Notes: generated from the letters alone by a model not told the origin. Shown: positions 1 to 9,035, counted from the stretch's first letter. The stretch: 42,044 nt of DNA from Microvirga tunisiensis (GCF_009296175.1 NZ_VOSK01000037.1:1-42044), one strand, 5' to 3'. Made by a program: numbers and translations.

Positions 1-286
1 AGAGCACGTTCTGCCCGTCGAGCAGGATCTGGCCATCGGCGCGCTGCTCGGGATACAGGCTGTAGATGCGGTTGAAGGTGCGCAGCAGCGTCGACTTTCC
101 GCAGCCGGACGGGCCGATGAGGGCCGTGACCTGCCGGTCGTAGAAGTCGAGCGAGATGTCCTTCAGGCTGCGGAAATCGCCGTAATGGAAATTGAGGTTT
201 TTCACGGCGATGCGCACCGGCGCGCCGGTATCCGCAGCCGCCGCGTTTCCGATGGCGCTGCTCGTGTTGAGGGCAATCGTGCTCAT
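1..286 (-). CDS. pstB: Phosphate ABC transporter ATP-binding protein PstB (N-terminal part)
   Basis: This is the ATPase subunit that powers phosphate import by the PstSCAB transporter at the inner face of the cytoplasmic membrane. Only the first 95 codons are in the window; the gene continues past the left edge. The translated fragment has the family opening V-K-N-L-N-F-H-Y-G and a perfect Walker A motif, GPSGCGKST, at about residues 58-66, followed by LLRTFNR, which is typical of PstB. The ATG (rev. comp. of 284-286) overlaps the TGA of pstA in an ATGA junction, so translation is probably coupled. It is the last visible gene of a pstS-pstC-pstA-pstB run. phoU and phoB commonly follow, but they would lie outside the window. 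Confidence 0.95.
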   Translation of the reverse strand, partial: MSTIALNTSSAIGNAAAADTGAPVRIAVKNLNFHYGDFRSLKDISLDFYDRQVTALIGPSGCGKSTLLRTFNRIYSLYPEQRADGQILLDGQNVL

Positions 287-1188
287 CGGACTTTATCCTT
301 CCTCAGGAGCAGGCGCGCCACGATGGACAGCGCCAGGATCGACATGGTGATGATGAGGGCGCCGGCCCAGGCGAGTTCGCGCCAGTTCTCATAAGGCGAC
401 AGGGCGAACTGATAGATCATGACCGGCAGGTTCGAGACGCCGCCCATCAGGGTCGGGTTGAACCAGAAATTGTTGTTGAGGGCCGTGAAGAGAAGCGGCG
501 CGGTCTCGCCGGCGATGCGGGCCGTGGCGAGCAGGACGCCGGTGACCATGCCGGCGCGGGCCGCCTTCCAGCTGATCTTGATGATCACCGTCGACATGGG
601 CGCGCCGAGCGCCGCTCCGGCTTCGCGCAAGGAACCCGGCACGAGGCGCAGCATGTCCTCGGTGGTGCGAACGATGACGGGAACCGCGATGATCGCCAGC
701 GCCACGCCGCCGGCCCAGCCGGAATAGCCGCCCATCGGCTGCACCATCAGCATGTAGACGAAGAGGCCGATGAGAATGCTCGGCGCGGCGAGCAGGATGT
801 CGTTCACGAAGCGGATGATCTCGGCAAGCTTCGAGCTCTTGCCGTATTCGGCCAGATAGGTGCCGGCCAGCACGCCGATGGGTGTGGCCACGACGATGCC
901 GAGGACGGTCAGGATCAGGCTGCCCACGATGGCATTGGCGATGCCGCCGCCCTGGCTTCCGGGGCCCGGCGTCGTCTCGGTGAAGACCGCAGGCGAGAGG
1001 CCGCCGATGCCTTCGACGAGCAGCATCAGCAGGATCCAGCCGAGCACGGTGGCGCCGAGGATCGTGAACAGGGTGCAGACGATCTTGAGGGCGCGGTCGG
1101 CCACATGGCGGCTGCGGCGCACCCGTCCCCAAGGAGCCGGGGCAGGCGTCGTTCCGGCCGTCACGCGGGTCTGGAGAGCGGTATCCAT
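283..1188 (-). CDS. pstA: Phosphate ABC transporter permease PstA
   Basis: This is one of the two membrane-spanning subunits of the high-affinity phosphate importer; it pairs with PstC and is driven by PstB. About 301 residues with six predicted hydrophobic segments. The first lies after a polar N-terminus of about 40 residues, and the binding-protein-dependent permease signature is around E-A-G-A-A-L-G-A-P (the EAA loop that contacts PstB). Three in-frame starts are possible (TTG at 1194, ATG at 1191, ATG at 1188). I chose 1188 because it stands 6 nt after a perfect AGGAGG; the TTG would abut it. That Shine-Dalgarno overlaps the end of pstC, and pstB overlaps the stop, so the three genes are tightly coupled. 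Confidence 0.95.
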   Translation of the reverse strand: MDTALQTRVTAGTTPAPAPWGRVRRSRHVADRALKIVCTLFTILGATVLGWILLMLLVEGIGGLSPAVFTETTPGPGSQGGGIANAIVGSLILTVLGIVVATPIGVLAGTYLAEYGKSSKLAEIIRFVNDILLAAPSILIGLFVYMLMVQPMGGYSGWAGGVALAIIAVPVIVRTTEDMLRLVPGSLREAGAALGAPMSTVIIKISWKAARAGMVTGVLLATARIAGETAPLLFTALNNNFWFNPTLMGGVSNLPVMIYQFALSPYENWRELAWAGALIITMSILALSIVARLLLRKDKVR

Positions 1189-1198
1189 CATCAACCTC

Positions 1199-2173
1199 CT
1201 ACCCGACCTTCACGCGCGCCACCAACAGGCGGGCGAGCACGAGCACGGTGAACGTGACCAGGAACAGGATGCAGCCGAGAGCCATCAGCGCATTGAGCTG
1301 CAGGCCGACGGCCTCATTGAATTCGTTGGCGATGCGCGAGGCGATGGTGGAGCCAGGATCGAACAGCGAACCCGACAACCGGTTGGCATTGCCGACCACG
1401 AATGTCACGGCCATCGTCTCGCCCAGCGCGCGGCCGAGGCCTAGCATGACGGCGCCGATGATGCTGACGCCTGCCTGCGGCAGGAGCACGTTGCGCACCA
1501 CCTCCCAGGTGGTGCAGCCGATGCCGTAGGCGCTCTCGCGCAGCACGGACGGGATCTGATCGAGGATGTCGCGCGAGATCGACGCGATGAAGGGAATGAT
1601 CATGATCGCCAGGATGATGCCGGCCGTCAGAATGCCGACGCCGGAAGGCGTGCGCGCATAAAGGATGGTGCCGACGATGGGCATGCCCTCGACGATGTTA
1701 GACAGGGGGATCTGCACGTAGTTCGCGAAGAGAGGCGCGAAGACGAAGAGGCCCCACATGCCGTAGATGATGCTGGGCACGGCGGCGAGCAGCTCGATGG
1801 TGGTCGCCACAGGGCGCTTGAGCCAGGGCGGGCAGAGCTGCGTGAGAAAGATCGCGATCCCGAGGGACAGAGGAACGCCGATGACGAGGGCGATCGAAGC
1901 TGTCGACAGGGTGCCGACGATGGCGACCCACGCGCCGTACTGATCCTCGTTGACGTTCCAGACGCTCGACGTGATGAAGCCGAGGCCGAATTCCCGGAAC
2001 GCGGGCAGGCCACCGTAGATCATCGACCCGATGATGCCCAGGAGCACGATCAGCACCAGGAGGGCCGATCCGAGGCTCGCGAGACGAAAGAGCCGGTCGA
2101 AGCTCGGTTGAGAGGATCGGTGAGCGGGAGCATCCGCGCTCGACACGAGACGTTCTTGCGAGAGAGCCACCAT
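1199..2173 (-). CDS. pstC: Phosphate ABC transporter permease PstC
   Basis: The second permease subunit of the phosphate importer. It has a polar N-terminus, then hydrophobic helices (the first reads LGSALLVLIVLLGIIGSMIY), and the permease EAA-type loop R-E-S-A-Y-G-I-G-C-T-T-W-E-V. The motif L-L-A-A-V-P-S-I-I-Y-G-M-W-G is characteristic of PstC. Length about 324 residues, normal for the family. The start is uncertain: the reading frame is open to a GTG at 2197 with no ribosome site, while the ATG at 2173 has a weak GGAT 8 nt upstream and is preferred. It lies about 35 nt downstream of pstS and 10 nt upstream of pstA, in one operon. Confidence 0.94.
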   Translation of the reverse strand: MVALSQERLVSSADAPAHRSSQPSFDRLFRLASLGSALLVLIVLLGIIGSMIYGGLPAFREFGLGFITSSVWNVNEDQYGAWVAIVGTLSTASIALVIGVPLSLGIAIFLTQLCPPWLKRPVATTIELLAAVPSIIYGMWGLFVFAPLFANYVQIPLSNIVEGMPIVGTILYARTPSGVGILTAGIILAIMIIPFIASISRDILDQIPSVLRESAYGIGCTTWEVVRNVLLPQAGVSIIGAVMLGLGRALGETMAVTFVVGNANRLSGSLFDPGSTIASRIANEFNEAVGLQLNALMALGCILFLVTFTVLVLARLLVARVKVG

Positions 2174-2208
2174 TCGCCGATCCGCTTTGTTGTGCACGCG
2201 AGGTCAGA

Positions 2209-3246
2209 TTACTGATTGAAGACGGGCTGGCCCGAAGCGTTCTTGATCTCGCTCGCCCAGGTGGCGCGAACCTGATCCTTCAGCTGGGTCGGGAGCGGCA
2301 CGTAGTCGAGTTCGACAGCCATCTTGTCGCCGTTCTTGAAGGACCAGTCGAAGAACTTCAGGGCCTCGGCCACCTGCTCGGGCTTCTCGGGGGACTTGGG
2401 CACGAGGATGAAGGTCGGAGCCGTGATCGGCCAGGCCTCGTCGCCGGGCTGGTTCGTCAGCGAGATGCCGTAGCCGGGAGCCGACTTCCAATCGGCATTG
2501 GAAGCGGCGGCCTGGAAGGTCTTGGCTTCCGGCGACACGAACTTGCCGTTCTTGTTCTGGAGCTGAGCGAACGGGATGTTGTTCTGCTTGGCATAGGCGT
2601 ATTCGACGTAGCCGATGGAGTTCGGCACCTGCTTCACGAGAGCGGCGACGCCCTCATTGCCCTTGCCGCCCTGGCCGACCGGCCACTGCACCGAGGAACC
2701 GGCACCCGGTCCGCTCTTCCAGCCTTCCGAAACTTGGGACAGGTAGGTGGTGAACACGCTGGTGGTGCCCGATCCGTCGGAGCGGTAGACCGGCGTGATC
2801 GACGCGTTGGGAAGCGTCACGCCCTGGTTGGCCTGGGCGATCTTGGGGTCGTTCCATTTGGAGACCTTGCCGTTGAAGATGTCGGCCAGAACCTCGCCCG
2901 TCAGCTTGAGCTGGCCGGCGCCCTGGACATTGTAGACGGCCACCACGCCGCCCATCACGGCCGGGAACTGGACGAAGCCGTCCTTCTGCAGCTCCTCGCC
3001 CTTGAGGGGGGCATCGGTCGCACCGAAATCGACGGTCTTGGTCCGGATCTGGCGGACGCCGCCGCTGGAGCCGATCGATTGATAGTTCATGCGGTTCCCG
3101 GTTTCCTTGTAATAGGCCTCGGCCCACTTGGCGTAGATCGGAAACGGAAAGGTCGCGCCTGCGCCGGTGATGTCAGCAGCAGTTGCCGTGGTCGTAAGGC
3201 TCGCGACGGCAAGGCCGGCCGCAATGGCGTAGGACATAATCTTCAC
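2209..3246 (-). CDS. pstS: Periplasmic phosphate-binding protein PstS
   Basis: PstS captures inorganic phosphate in the periplasm and delivers it to PstC/PstA. 345 residues, with a Sec signal peptide (hydrophobic stretch at about residues 5-20, likely cleavage after A-T-A before A-D-I-T). The mature start G-A-G-A-T-F-P-F-P-I-Y-A-K-W, the phosphate-contact segment S-I-G-S-S-G-G-V and the later R-S-D-G-S-G-T-T are all diagnostic of PstS. The start is a GTG at 3246 with AGGAGA 6-7 nt upstream; a second in-frame ATG lies at 3237. About 100 nt upstream is a three-repeat PHO box, so expression under phosphate starvation through PhoB is expected. First gene of the pst operon. Confidence 0.97.
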   Translation of the reverse strand: MKIMSYAIAAGLAVASLTTTATAADITGAGATFPFPIYAKWAEAYYKETGNRMNYQSIGSSGGVRQIRTKTVDFGATDAPLKGEELQKDGFVQFPAVMGGVVAVYNVQGAGQLKLTGEVLADIFNGKVSKWNDPKIAQANQGVTLPNASITPVYRSDGSGTTSVFTTYLSQVSEGWKSGPGAGSSVQWPVGQGGKGNEGVAALVKQVPNSIGYVEYAYAKQNNIPFAQLQNKNGKFVSPEAKTFQAAASNADWKSAPGYGISLTNQPGDEAWPITAPTFILVPKSPEKPEQVAEALKFFDWSFKNGDKMAVELDYVPLPTQLKDQVRATWASEIKNASGQPVFNQ

Positions 3247-3341
3247 GATAAGTCTCCTGTTCCTGCAAACGCGACAGGCGGCTTAGAAGCCTTGGGCCGT
3301 GTCTCGCGATGGGACAGCTAGGCCCTGCGGATGTCTCCTCT

Positions 3342-3370
3342 ACGACAGTTGGATGACAATTAAATGACAC
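3342..3370 (-). promoter_or_regulatory. PHO box (three PhoB half-sites) upstream of pstS
   Basis: Read on the minus strand there are three direct repeats, TGTCAT, TGTCAT and TGTCGT (rev. comp. of 3364-3369, 3353-3358 and 3342-3347), at an exact 11-nt period with AT-rich spacers. This is the textbook layout of a PhoB binding site. It lies about 96 nt upstream of the pstS start codon. PhoB control is inferred from the motif and the adjacent phoR and pst genes. Confidence 0.88.
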
Positions 3371-3405
3371 CCTAAAAGGATCCCTCGGGAGGGGTGGAAC
3401 CTTCA

Positions 3406-3494
3406 CGTCATGGCCGGGCTTGTCCGGCCATCTCGATAAGGTGAGGCTCGGCGCTTCTTGGACCGGGATCACCGGCACGAGGCCGGTGATGACG
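3406..3494. repeat. Composite palindromic repeat A, copy 1
   Basis: About 90 nt between phoR and pstS made of two hairpins, a GTCATGGCCGGG/CCGGCCAT palindrome and a GATCACCGGC/GCCGGTGATGACG palindrome, joined by a variable middle. The same architecture recurs at 27588-27660, 27850-27929, 28320-28408 and 31372-31459, with half copies or variants at 29422-29450 and 34037-34135. Always intergenic here. Confidence 0.8.
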
Positions 3495-3557
3495 TCGCGG
3501 GTGTCGTCACCGCCACGCCTCTTCCTCTCCCGCCCGGGAGAGGGGATTCCGTAGCCC

Positions 3558-4913
3558 CTACGGGCGAGGCCCCGCCTCCGAGAACCGCACCGTGAAACGG
3601 GCGCCCTGCCCCGGCTCGCTGGCAATGTCGAGGTGACCGCGGTGGCGGTTGACGATGTGCTTGACGATGGCCAGCCCGAGGCCCGTTCCGCCCTTGTCCC
3701 GGCTCTGCACGACATCGACCCGGTAGAACCGCTCGGTCAGGCGCGGCAGGTGCTCGGGCGCGATGCCGGGGCCGTAATCCTGCACGGAGAACGCGACCTG
3801 GGGCACCGGCCCCTCCGTGCGGGCGACCGCGACATCCACCTTCCCGCCGCTCTCGCCGTATTTCACGGCGTTCTCGATCAGGTTCTCGGCCACCCGCAGA
3901 AGCTCGTCCCGGTCGCCGAGCACCAGGACGGGCCGATCCGGCAGGGTGGCCTTGACGACCACGCCCCTCTCCTTGGCCAGCGGCGAGACAGTCTCAACCA
4001 TCTGGGAGGCGATGGTGGCGAGATCGACGGTTTGCGTGGGCGAGAGGTGAGCGCGCATCTCGATGCGCGACAAGGACAGGAGATCGTCGATCAGGCGCTT
4101 CATGCGCTGCGCCTGCCCCTTCATGATGTCGAGGAAGCGCTCTCTCGCCTTGACATCGTCGCGGGCAGGACCCTGGAGCGTTTCGATGAAGCCGAGAAGC
4201 GAGGCCAGCGGGGTGCGCAGTTCGTGGCTCGCATTGGCGACGAAGTCGGCCCGCATGGCCTCCAGGCGCCGGGCCGAGGTGAGATCGCGGAAGAACAGGA
4301 CGACGCCCGCGTGGACATCCGCAACATCGGACTGGAGAGGGCCGATATGCACCTCGAAGGTCCGCTCCGTCGGAATCCGCTCCGAATACTCGACCTTCAG
4401 GGGCTCAGCCGTCTCCAGCACCTCCTGGATGCCGTCGAGCACGTCCGGGGTGCGTAAGGCAAATGACAGAGGATGACCCGTCTTCAGCCCTGCCAGGAGC
4501 TCGTAGGCGGCCCTGTTGGCCTCGATCACCACCGCCCGCTGGTCCACCAGAATGACGGGATCGGGGATCTGGGCCAGGACCGCCTCGGCGACGCTGGAGC
4601 GAGGATTTGCCTTCGGCTGCGGCGTGATCCTGGTTCCGAGCCCGAGGCTGCGCTTGGGTCCCGCGACGAGAATTCCGGCGAGAATGGCCACGGCGGCCCA
4701 GAACAGAAGCCACGCATCCCCGTAACCCCGTACCAGCGCAACGGCGACCAGAACGAAACTGGTCACGACGGTCCCGCGCAAAGCGGCGTCACGGATCGGC
4801 GTGGCGCTCTGCCGGCCGGGGTCCGGCGTGAGGTCGTCGGGATCGCTCATGGCGGGATGACTTATGGGAGGAGGTGTCTCGGAGGCGCTGCCTGTCTTCT
4901 TTAGGCGAGGCAC
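3558..4913 (-). CDS. phoR: Phosphate regulon sensor histidine kinase PhoR
   Basis: Membrane-bound sensor kinase that phosphorylates PhoB when phosphate is scarce. Residue numbers are from the GTG at 4913. Two membrane helices lie at about 47-63 and 67-84 with almost no periplasmic loop, as is usual for PhoR. A PAS-type sensor region follows (about 108-212). The HisKA segment is F-V-A-N-A-S-H-E-L-R-T-P with the phospho-acceptor His230. The catalytic domain has the N box E-N-L-I-E-N-A-V-K-Y (Asn348), the G1 box D-Y-G-P-G-I-A (379-385) and the G2 box G-G-T-G-L-G-L-A (408-415). The start is not settled: GTG 4913 or ATG 4850 (beginning M-S-D-P-D-D), neither with a good ribosome site. It lies upstream of pstS on the same strand. 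Confidence 0.93.
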   Translation of the reverse strand: MPRLKKTGSASETPPPISHPAMSDPDDLTPDPGRQSATPIRDAALRGTVVTSFVLVAVALVRGYGDAWLLFWAAVAILAGILVAGPKRSLGLGTRITPQPKANPRSSVAEAVLAQIPDPVILVDQRAVVIEANRAAYELLAGLKTGHPLSFALRTPDVLDGIQEVLETAEPLKVEYSERIPTERTFEVHIGPLQSDVADVHAGVVLFFRDLTSARRLEAMRADFVANASHELRTPLASLLGFIETLQGPARDDVKARERFLDIMKGQAQRMKRLIDDLLSLSRIEMRAHLSPTQTVDLATIASQMVETVSPLAKERGVVVKATLPDRPVLVLGDRDELLRVAENLIENAVKYGESGGKVDVAVARTEGPVPQVAFSVQDYGPGIAPEHLPRLTERFYRVDVVQSRDKGGTGLGLAIVKHIVNRHRGHLDIASEPGQGARFTVRFSEAGPRP

Positions 4914-4925
4914 GCGCAGGTGTCA

Positions 4926-5975
4926 TCACCCGCCAAGCTCGACGTCGCCCTCATCCGGCTTGAAGGCCAGCCGGGCGGACCGGATGCGGTTGCGGATCTC
5001 ATACGCGCCGAGAATGGCAAGGGCGATCATGAAGGGGACGAGGTAATAGCAGAGGCGGTAGAGGAGCAGCGCTCCGAGGACCGGTTCGCGCGGATAGTTC
5101 GACAATGCCAGGAGAATGGTGGCCTCGAAGACCCCGAGCCCGCCCGGCGCATGGCTCGCGACGCCCAGCATGACGGCGAAGATATAGACGGCCAGGAAGG
5201 TCTCAAAGCTGAGATTGTGCCCTCCGGGCAGGAGCACGAAGAGCACGCCGGCGCCGGCACAGACGTCGCCCGCGCCGATCAGGATCTGGGCGAGGGACAG
5301 GCGAAAGCCCGGCAGTTCCAGCTTCCAGCCCTGGATTTTCACGGCGCGGCGCTGGATCGAGACCCAGATCATGTAGCCGACGACGAAGGTGGCAGCGCCC
5401 AGGCCCACCAGCTGGTTCATCCAGATATGGGTATAGACCAGGCTCGCCAGCTCGTCGGCCTTGCTGATCAGGCTCCAGGCAAGGACGAGCGCCATGCCGA
5501 GCCAGAAGGTCACTCCGGCGATCACGGTGAGGCTCGCCACCCGTCCCGGGCTCACCCCTTTCGGGGAATAGATCCAGTAGCGGACCGTGCCTGCCGTCAG
5601 CAGGGGGAACCCGAGGGTGAAGCTCACCGCATAACTCGTGAAGGAGGCGAGAGCGGTCGTTCGGTAGGGGATCTGCAGCTTGAGCTGCCGCAGGGCGATG
5701 GCATCGTAGCAGGTCAGCAGGCCGTAGCTGATGGCGGTGAAGAGGACGGCGAGACCGATCTGGCGCAGGCTTGCCGCCGTGAAAGCGGATTTCAGTTCGT
5801 TGACATCGATCTCTGACACGATGTGCCACAGAACTACCAGAGATGCACCAAACAGCAGGATGCTTGCCGCCATCCCGATCCAGGCGAACCGGCGGGAGCG
5901 TCGCTCCTTCGGATGAAGGGCTTCGGCAGAGGACATCTCGGGCGGAGACACCGGACGGGGGCTCATATCATTCAT
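4926..5975 (-). CDS. UPF0104 / lysylphosphatidylglycerol synthase-like transmembrane protein
   Basis: An integral membrane protein of about 349 residues with roughly eight hydrophobic helices. It matches the flippase-like N-terminal half of MprF-type proteins (UPF0104/LPG_synthase_TM): note R-Y-W-I-Y preceded by G-T-V, the segment A-P-G-G-L-G-V-F-E-A-T, and the late Y-R-L-C-Y-Y-L-V-P-F, all typical of the family. The cytosolic aminoacyl-transferase domain of true MprF is absent, so lipid lysinylation cannot be assumed; a lipid transport or envelope role is the usual inference. The start is uncertain among TTG 5987, ATG 5975 and ATG 5966. It ends 12 nt before the longest phoR start and is probably cotranscribed with it. 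Confidence 0.85.
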   Translation of the reverse strand: MNDMSPRPVSPPEMSSAEALHPKERRSRRFAWIGMAASILLFGASLVVLWHIVSEIDVNELKSAFTAASLRQIGLAVLFTAISYGLLTCYDAIALRQLKLQIPYRTTALASFTSYAVSFTLGFPLLTAGTVRYWIYSPKGVSPGRVASLTVIAGVTFWLGMALVLAWSLISKADELASLVYTHIWMNQLVGLGAATFVVGYMIWVSIQRRAVKIQGWKLELPGFRLSLAQILIGAGDVCAGAGVLFVLLPGGHNLSFETFLAVYIFAVMLGVASHAPGGLGVFEATILLALSNYPREPVLGALLLYRLCYYLVPFMIALAILGAYEIRNRIRSARLAFKPDEGDVELGG

Positions 5976-6226
5976 GAAAACGGTCAATCAGCCTCAGCGT
6001 AGGAAAGATCGCATCGGGGTCCGAGGGCTGTCCTGCATCTATGCGCTGGCGGGAGGAACCGCCAGACGTCGCCGGCCTTTTAATGGTTTCGCAAGGCTGG
6101 CGCTACTCTTTCGCCTGAGAAATCGCCGCTGGTGTCCGATGTGGGTTGTCAGCCTCGAAAAAGGCCTACAACAATGGTCCCCTCGCTATCGGGACTTGGC
6201 TGCAAGGGCAGCCCTGGGAGTTTTGA

Positions 6227-7612
6227 GTGGATTTCAAGGAAACGCAGTTTGCTGTTCTGGCGGAGTCTCTGCCTCAACTTGTCTGGTCGTCCCGCTCTGA
6301 TGGATCTGTCGATTACGTGAATCGCCGGTGGCGTGAGTTTACAGGACTTTCCGGAGAGCAATTTTTAGAAGATGGCTGGGAAGTGGCCATCCACCCGGAT
6401 GACTTGCCCCAGGTCCGGGAGCACTGGCACCGATCCGTCTCAACCGGACAAGCCTATGAGTGGGAGTATCGGGTCAGGAACGCCGCGGGCGATTACGAGT
6501 GGTTTCTCAGCCGGGCCATTCCGATCCAGGATCTGACAGGAAAAATCACCCGCTGGTTCGGTACGAGCACCAATATCAATGCCCAAAAGACCGCCGAGGA
6601 AGCCGTCCGCATGCTCGAGAGCCAATACCGGCTCGCCCTCGAAGCAGCCGATCTCGGGATCTGGCAGATCGATCTGGACAAGCACCTGATCACCTGGGAC
6701 GAAGGCTCCTGCGCTCTCTATCATCTTCCGCACAACGGATTGTACAGCCTCACCCTCGAAGAGGCCTGGGCCATGATCCATCCGGACGATGTGGACGAGG
6801 TCAAGGCGCGGATTGCAGCGGCAGCCGCTCCCGGATCCGATGGCAAGTATGACAGCCAGTACCGCGCTATTCTGCCGGATGGGAGGCTCCGCTGGTTCCG
6901 ATCGCACGGACAGGTGCTTTATACGAATGAGGGCGGCTCGCATCGGGCCATCAGCCTTTATGGCGTCGTCAGCGACATCACGGAGCGCCATGGGTTGGAA
7001 GAGGGTCAGAAGCTTCTGACGCGAGAACTCAACCATCGCGTGAAGAACCTGTTCGCCATCGCCAACGGGATGGTCTCGATGACCGCCCGCACGGCCAAAG
7101 ACACCAAGGATATGGCCAATGCCCTGCGCGGGCGCCTGAGCGCTCTGTCACGGGCGCATGAACTGGTTCAGCCTGTCGCAGCGGGCGAGATGGGCGCAGG
7201 CCCCGACGTGGAGTTCGCCCGGCTGATCGAAGCGGTCCTCGAGCCCTACCAGCAGTCCGGCCAGAACAGGATCGCGATCGAAGGGCCGAGCGTGCTCGTC
7301 GGGTCCAACACGACGACGAGCCTTGCCCTCGTCCTGCACGAATTGGCCACCAACGCCGCCAAGTATGGCTGCCTATCATGCGCGGAGGGCGAGCTTGTCA
7401 TCCGATGGGCCCTGCAGGATGAGAACGTCGATCTCCTCTGGACCGAGAGCGGCGGACCACCCATCGAGAGCCCTCCGACCTTTGAAGGGTTTGGCACCCA
7501 GCTGTCGCAGCGAAGCATCACCGGGCAACTCGGCGGGACCCTCGAGCGCGAGTGGAGACTGGAAGGCTTGCGCGTCCACATGATACTGCCGCTCAACCGG
7601 CTGAGCGCCTGA
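6227..7612 (+). CDS. PAS-domain HWE-family sensor histidine kinase
   Basis: A soluble 461-residue kinase without membrane helices. Two PAS/PAC domains come first (about 5-120 and 133-254, each with a W-x-E/W-F-x-S type PAC segment), then the HWE-kinase dimerisation/phospho-acceptor region E-L-N-H-R-V-K-N-L-F with His270. The family-defining residues are visible: His371-Glu372 in the N box (L-V-L-H-E-L-A-T-N-A) and Trp405-x-Glu407 in the G1 box (L-L-W-T-E-S-G-G-P). HWE kinases in alphaproteobacteria often respond to light, redox or general stress; the signal here is unknown and no response regulator is adjacent. The GTG start has GGGAG 7 nt upstream. cobU begins 6 nt after the stop. Confidence 0.9.
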   Translation: MDFKETQFAVLAESLPQLVWSSRSDGSVDYVNRRWREFTGLSGEQFLEDGWEVAIHPDDLPQVREHWHRSVSTGQAYEWEYRVRNAAGDYEWFLSRAIPIQDLTGKITRWFGTSTNINAQKTAEEAVRMLESQYRLALEAADLGIWQIDLDKHLITWDEGSCALYHLPHNGLYSLTLEEAWAMIHPDDVDEVKARIAAAAAPGSDGKYDSQYRAILPDGRLRWFRSHGQVLYTNEGGSHRAISLYGVVSDITERHGLEEGQKLLTRELNHRVKNLFAIANGMVSMTARTAKDTKDMANALRGRLSALSRAHELVQPVAAGEMGAGPDVEFARLIEAVLEPYQQSGQNRIAIEGPSVLVGSNTTTSLALVLHELATNAAKYGCLSCAEGELVIRWALQDENVDLLWTESGGPPIESPPTFEGFGTQLSQRSITGQLGGTLEREWRLEGLRVHMILPLNRLSA

Positions 7613-7618
7613 GCGATC

Positions 7619-8164
7619 ATGAGCATCTATCGCCGCGTCCTGGTCCTGGGCGGAGCACGCTCCGGAAAAAGCCGCACCGCCCTGCAACTGGCCGAGAGCG
7701 CATCCACAGAACGGATCTACATCGCAACCGCTCAGGCCTTCGACGGTGAGATGCGCGAGCGCATCGCGCAGCACCAGGCCGAGCGCGACGGTTCCTGGCG
7801 AACGGTGGATGCTCCGCTGGATCTCCCACAAGCCGTTCAGGCGCAGACAGCTCCTGGAAAGGCCGTGCTGGTCGATTGCCTGACGCTCTGGCTCTCCAAC
7901 ATCGTCCTGGCCGACCATGATCCGGCCCGTGAGGCGGATCGGTTGGTTCAGGCCGTTCGGGACGCACCAGGCCCGCTTATCCTGGTCTCGAACGAGGTCG
8001 GCCAGGGCATCGTGCCCTCGACACCCTTGGGGCGAACATTCCGGGACGAGCAGGGCCGCCTCAATCAACGGATCGCAGAGGCTTGCGATGCGGTCGTCTT
8101 CGTCGCGGCGGGCTGCCCGATCCTCCTCAGGCCGGCCCCTCCCCTGCAGCTGCGGCTGGAATAG
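7619..8164 (+). CDS. cobU: Adenosylcobinamide kinase / adenosylcobinamide-phosphate guanylyltransferase
   Basis: Bifunctional enzyme of cobalamin assembly and salvage (CobU, called CobP in aerobic-pathway organisms). It phosphorylates adenosylcobinamide and then transfers GMP to give adenosylcobinamide-GDP. 181 residues, the usual size. The P-loop G-G-A-R-S-G-K-S is at residues 11-18. The family segments H-Q-A-E-R (about 52-56), V-D-C-L-T-L-W-L-S-N and S-N-E-V-G-x-G-I-V-P are all present, followed by R-x-F-R-D-E-Q-G-R-L-N-Q. ATG at 7619, 6 nt after the HWE kinase stop, so the two may share a transcript. Convergent with a BtuF-like binding protein 13 nt downstream. Confidence 0.93.
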   Translation: MSIYRRVLVLGGARSGKSRTALQLAESASTERIYIATAQAFDGEMRERIAQHQAERDGSWRTVDAPLDLPQAVQAQTAPGKAVLVDCLTLWLSNIVLADHDPAREADRLVQAVRDAPGPLILVSNEVGQGIVPSTPLGRTFRDEQGRLNQRIAEACDAVVFVAAGCPILLRPAPPLQLRLE

Positions 8165-8177
8165 GCTTGTGTCCCGA

Positions 8178-9035
8178 TCAGCGCAACCTGGCCTGCACTG
8201 CGGCGCTCAACATGTCGATCGCGACGGGAGTCGAGGGTCCTCCGCAGATCGTGAGTTGGCCAGGCAGTGCCAGGCGCTGCTCCAAGGGCACGGCCCCTGC
8301 AAGGGCAGGGTGCGCGAAGAGCGCCGTACCATTATCGACCGCCTGGCTTGAAGCCGCATCAACGAGCATGAAATCCGGCGGCATCGTAACGATGGTTTCG
8401 AGACGCGCGACCCCGCCCTGGCCCAGTCCCAAAGCCTCCTGATGCAGCCTGAAGCCCATGTGAACCAGAATCTCGTTGAGCGGCGAATGGAGAGCCATGA
8501 CCCAGCCGCCTCGTTCATAAACCAGGATGCTGCGCCTGACCGGGACGATCCCCCTCGCCCGCTCCAGGGCCGCATCGATCCGGGCGATCAGAGTCTCGCC
8601 GCGATCCGGATGCCCCAGCCTGCGGGCCAGAGTGCGAATTTGCCCACGCCCATCCTCCAGGTCCGCCCAGGGCCCGAGGGACAGCACCTCCAGCGCCTGC
8701 CCTTTCAGAAGAGCGATCTGCTCCTGGTGGCCATAGGTGCCCGTCAGCACGAGGTCCGGCCGGTCGAAGAGGATCGTTTCGGCGCTGCCGTCATTCATGG
8801 GCAGCCCGGCGGCTTGGTCGGCCAGAAACGAGATCGAAGTGTCCCGGGCGAGACGGCTTAAGGACAAGATCTGGCTGCGATCGGCCAGAGTCAGAACGAG
8901 CTGATCGGTGCAGAGGTTAAGGGACGCAACCCGCGACGGCCAGGATTGAGCCTGCACTGCCCCGGTGACGAAAGCCGCCAAGCACGTCAGCAGAGCCAGC
9001 GCTGCACCGGAGCTGGCGTGTCGGTGGAGCATCAT
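8178..9035 (-). CDS. BtuF/FhuD-type ABC transporter substrate-binding protein (cobalamin or siderophore)
   Basis: A periplasmic binding protein of the helical-backbone class used for cobalamin and iron-siderophore uptake. After a signal peptide (hydrophobic A-A-L-A-L-L-T-C-L-A-A-F-V, cleavage near V-Q-A-Q) comes V-A-S-L-N-L-C-T-D-Q-L-V-L, the classic start of the fold, and later F-D-R-P-D-L-V-L-T-G-T-Y. No lipobox is seen. About 286 residues from the double ATG at 9032-9035; the frame is open to 9143, but the upstream part lacks coding character. Next to cobU, cobalamin is the more likely ligand, but no permease, ATPase or TonB receptor is in the window, so this is inference. Confidence 0.8.
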   Translation of the reverse strand: MMLHRHASSGAALALLTCLAAFVTGAVQAQSWPSRVASLNLCTDQLVLTLADRSQILSLSRLARDTSISFLADQAAGLPMNDGSAETILFDRPDLVLTGTYGHQEQIALLKGQALEVLSLGPWADLEDGRGQIRTLARRLGHPDRGETLIARIDAALERARGIVPVRRSILVYERGGWVMALHSPLNEILVHMGFRLHQEALGLGQGGVARLETIVTMPPDFMLVDAASSQAVDNGTALFAHPALAGAVPLEQRLALPGQLTICGGPSTPVAIDMLSAAVQARLR

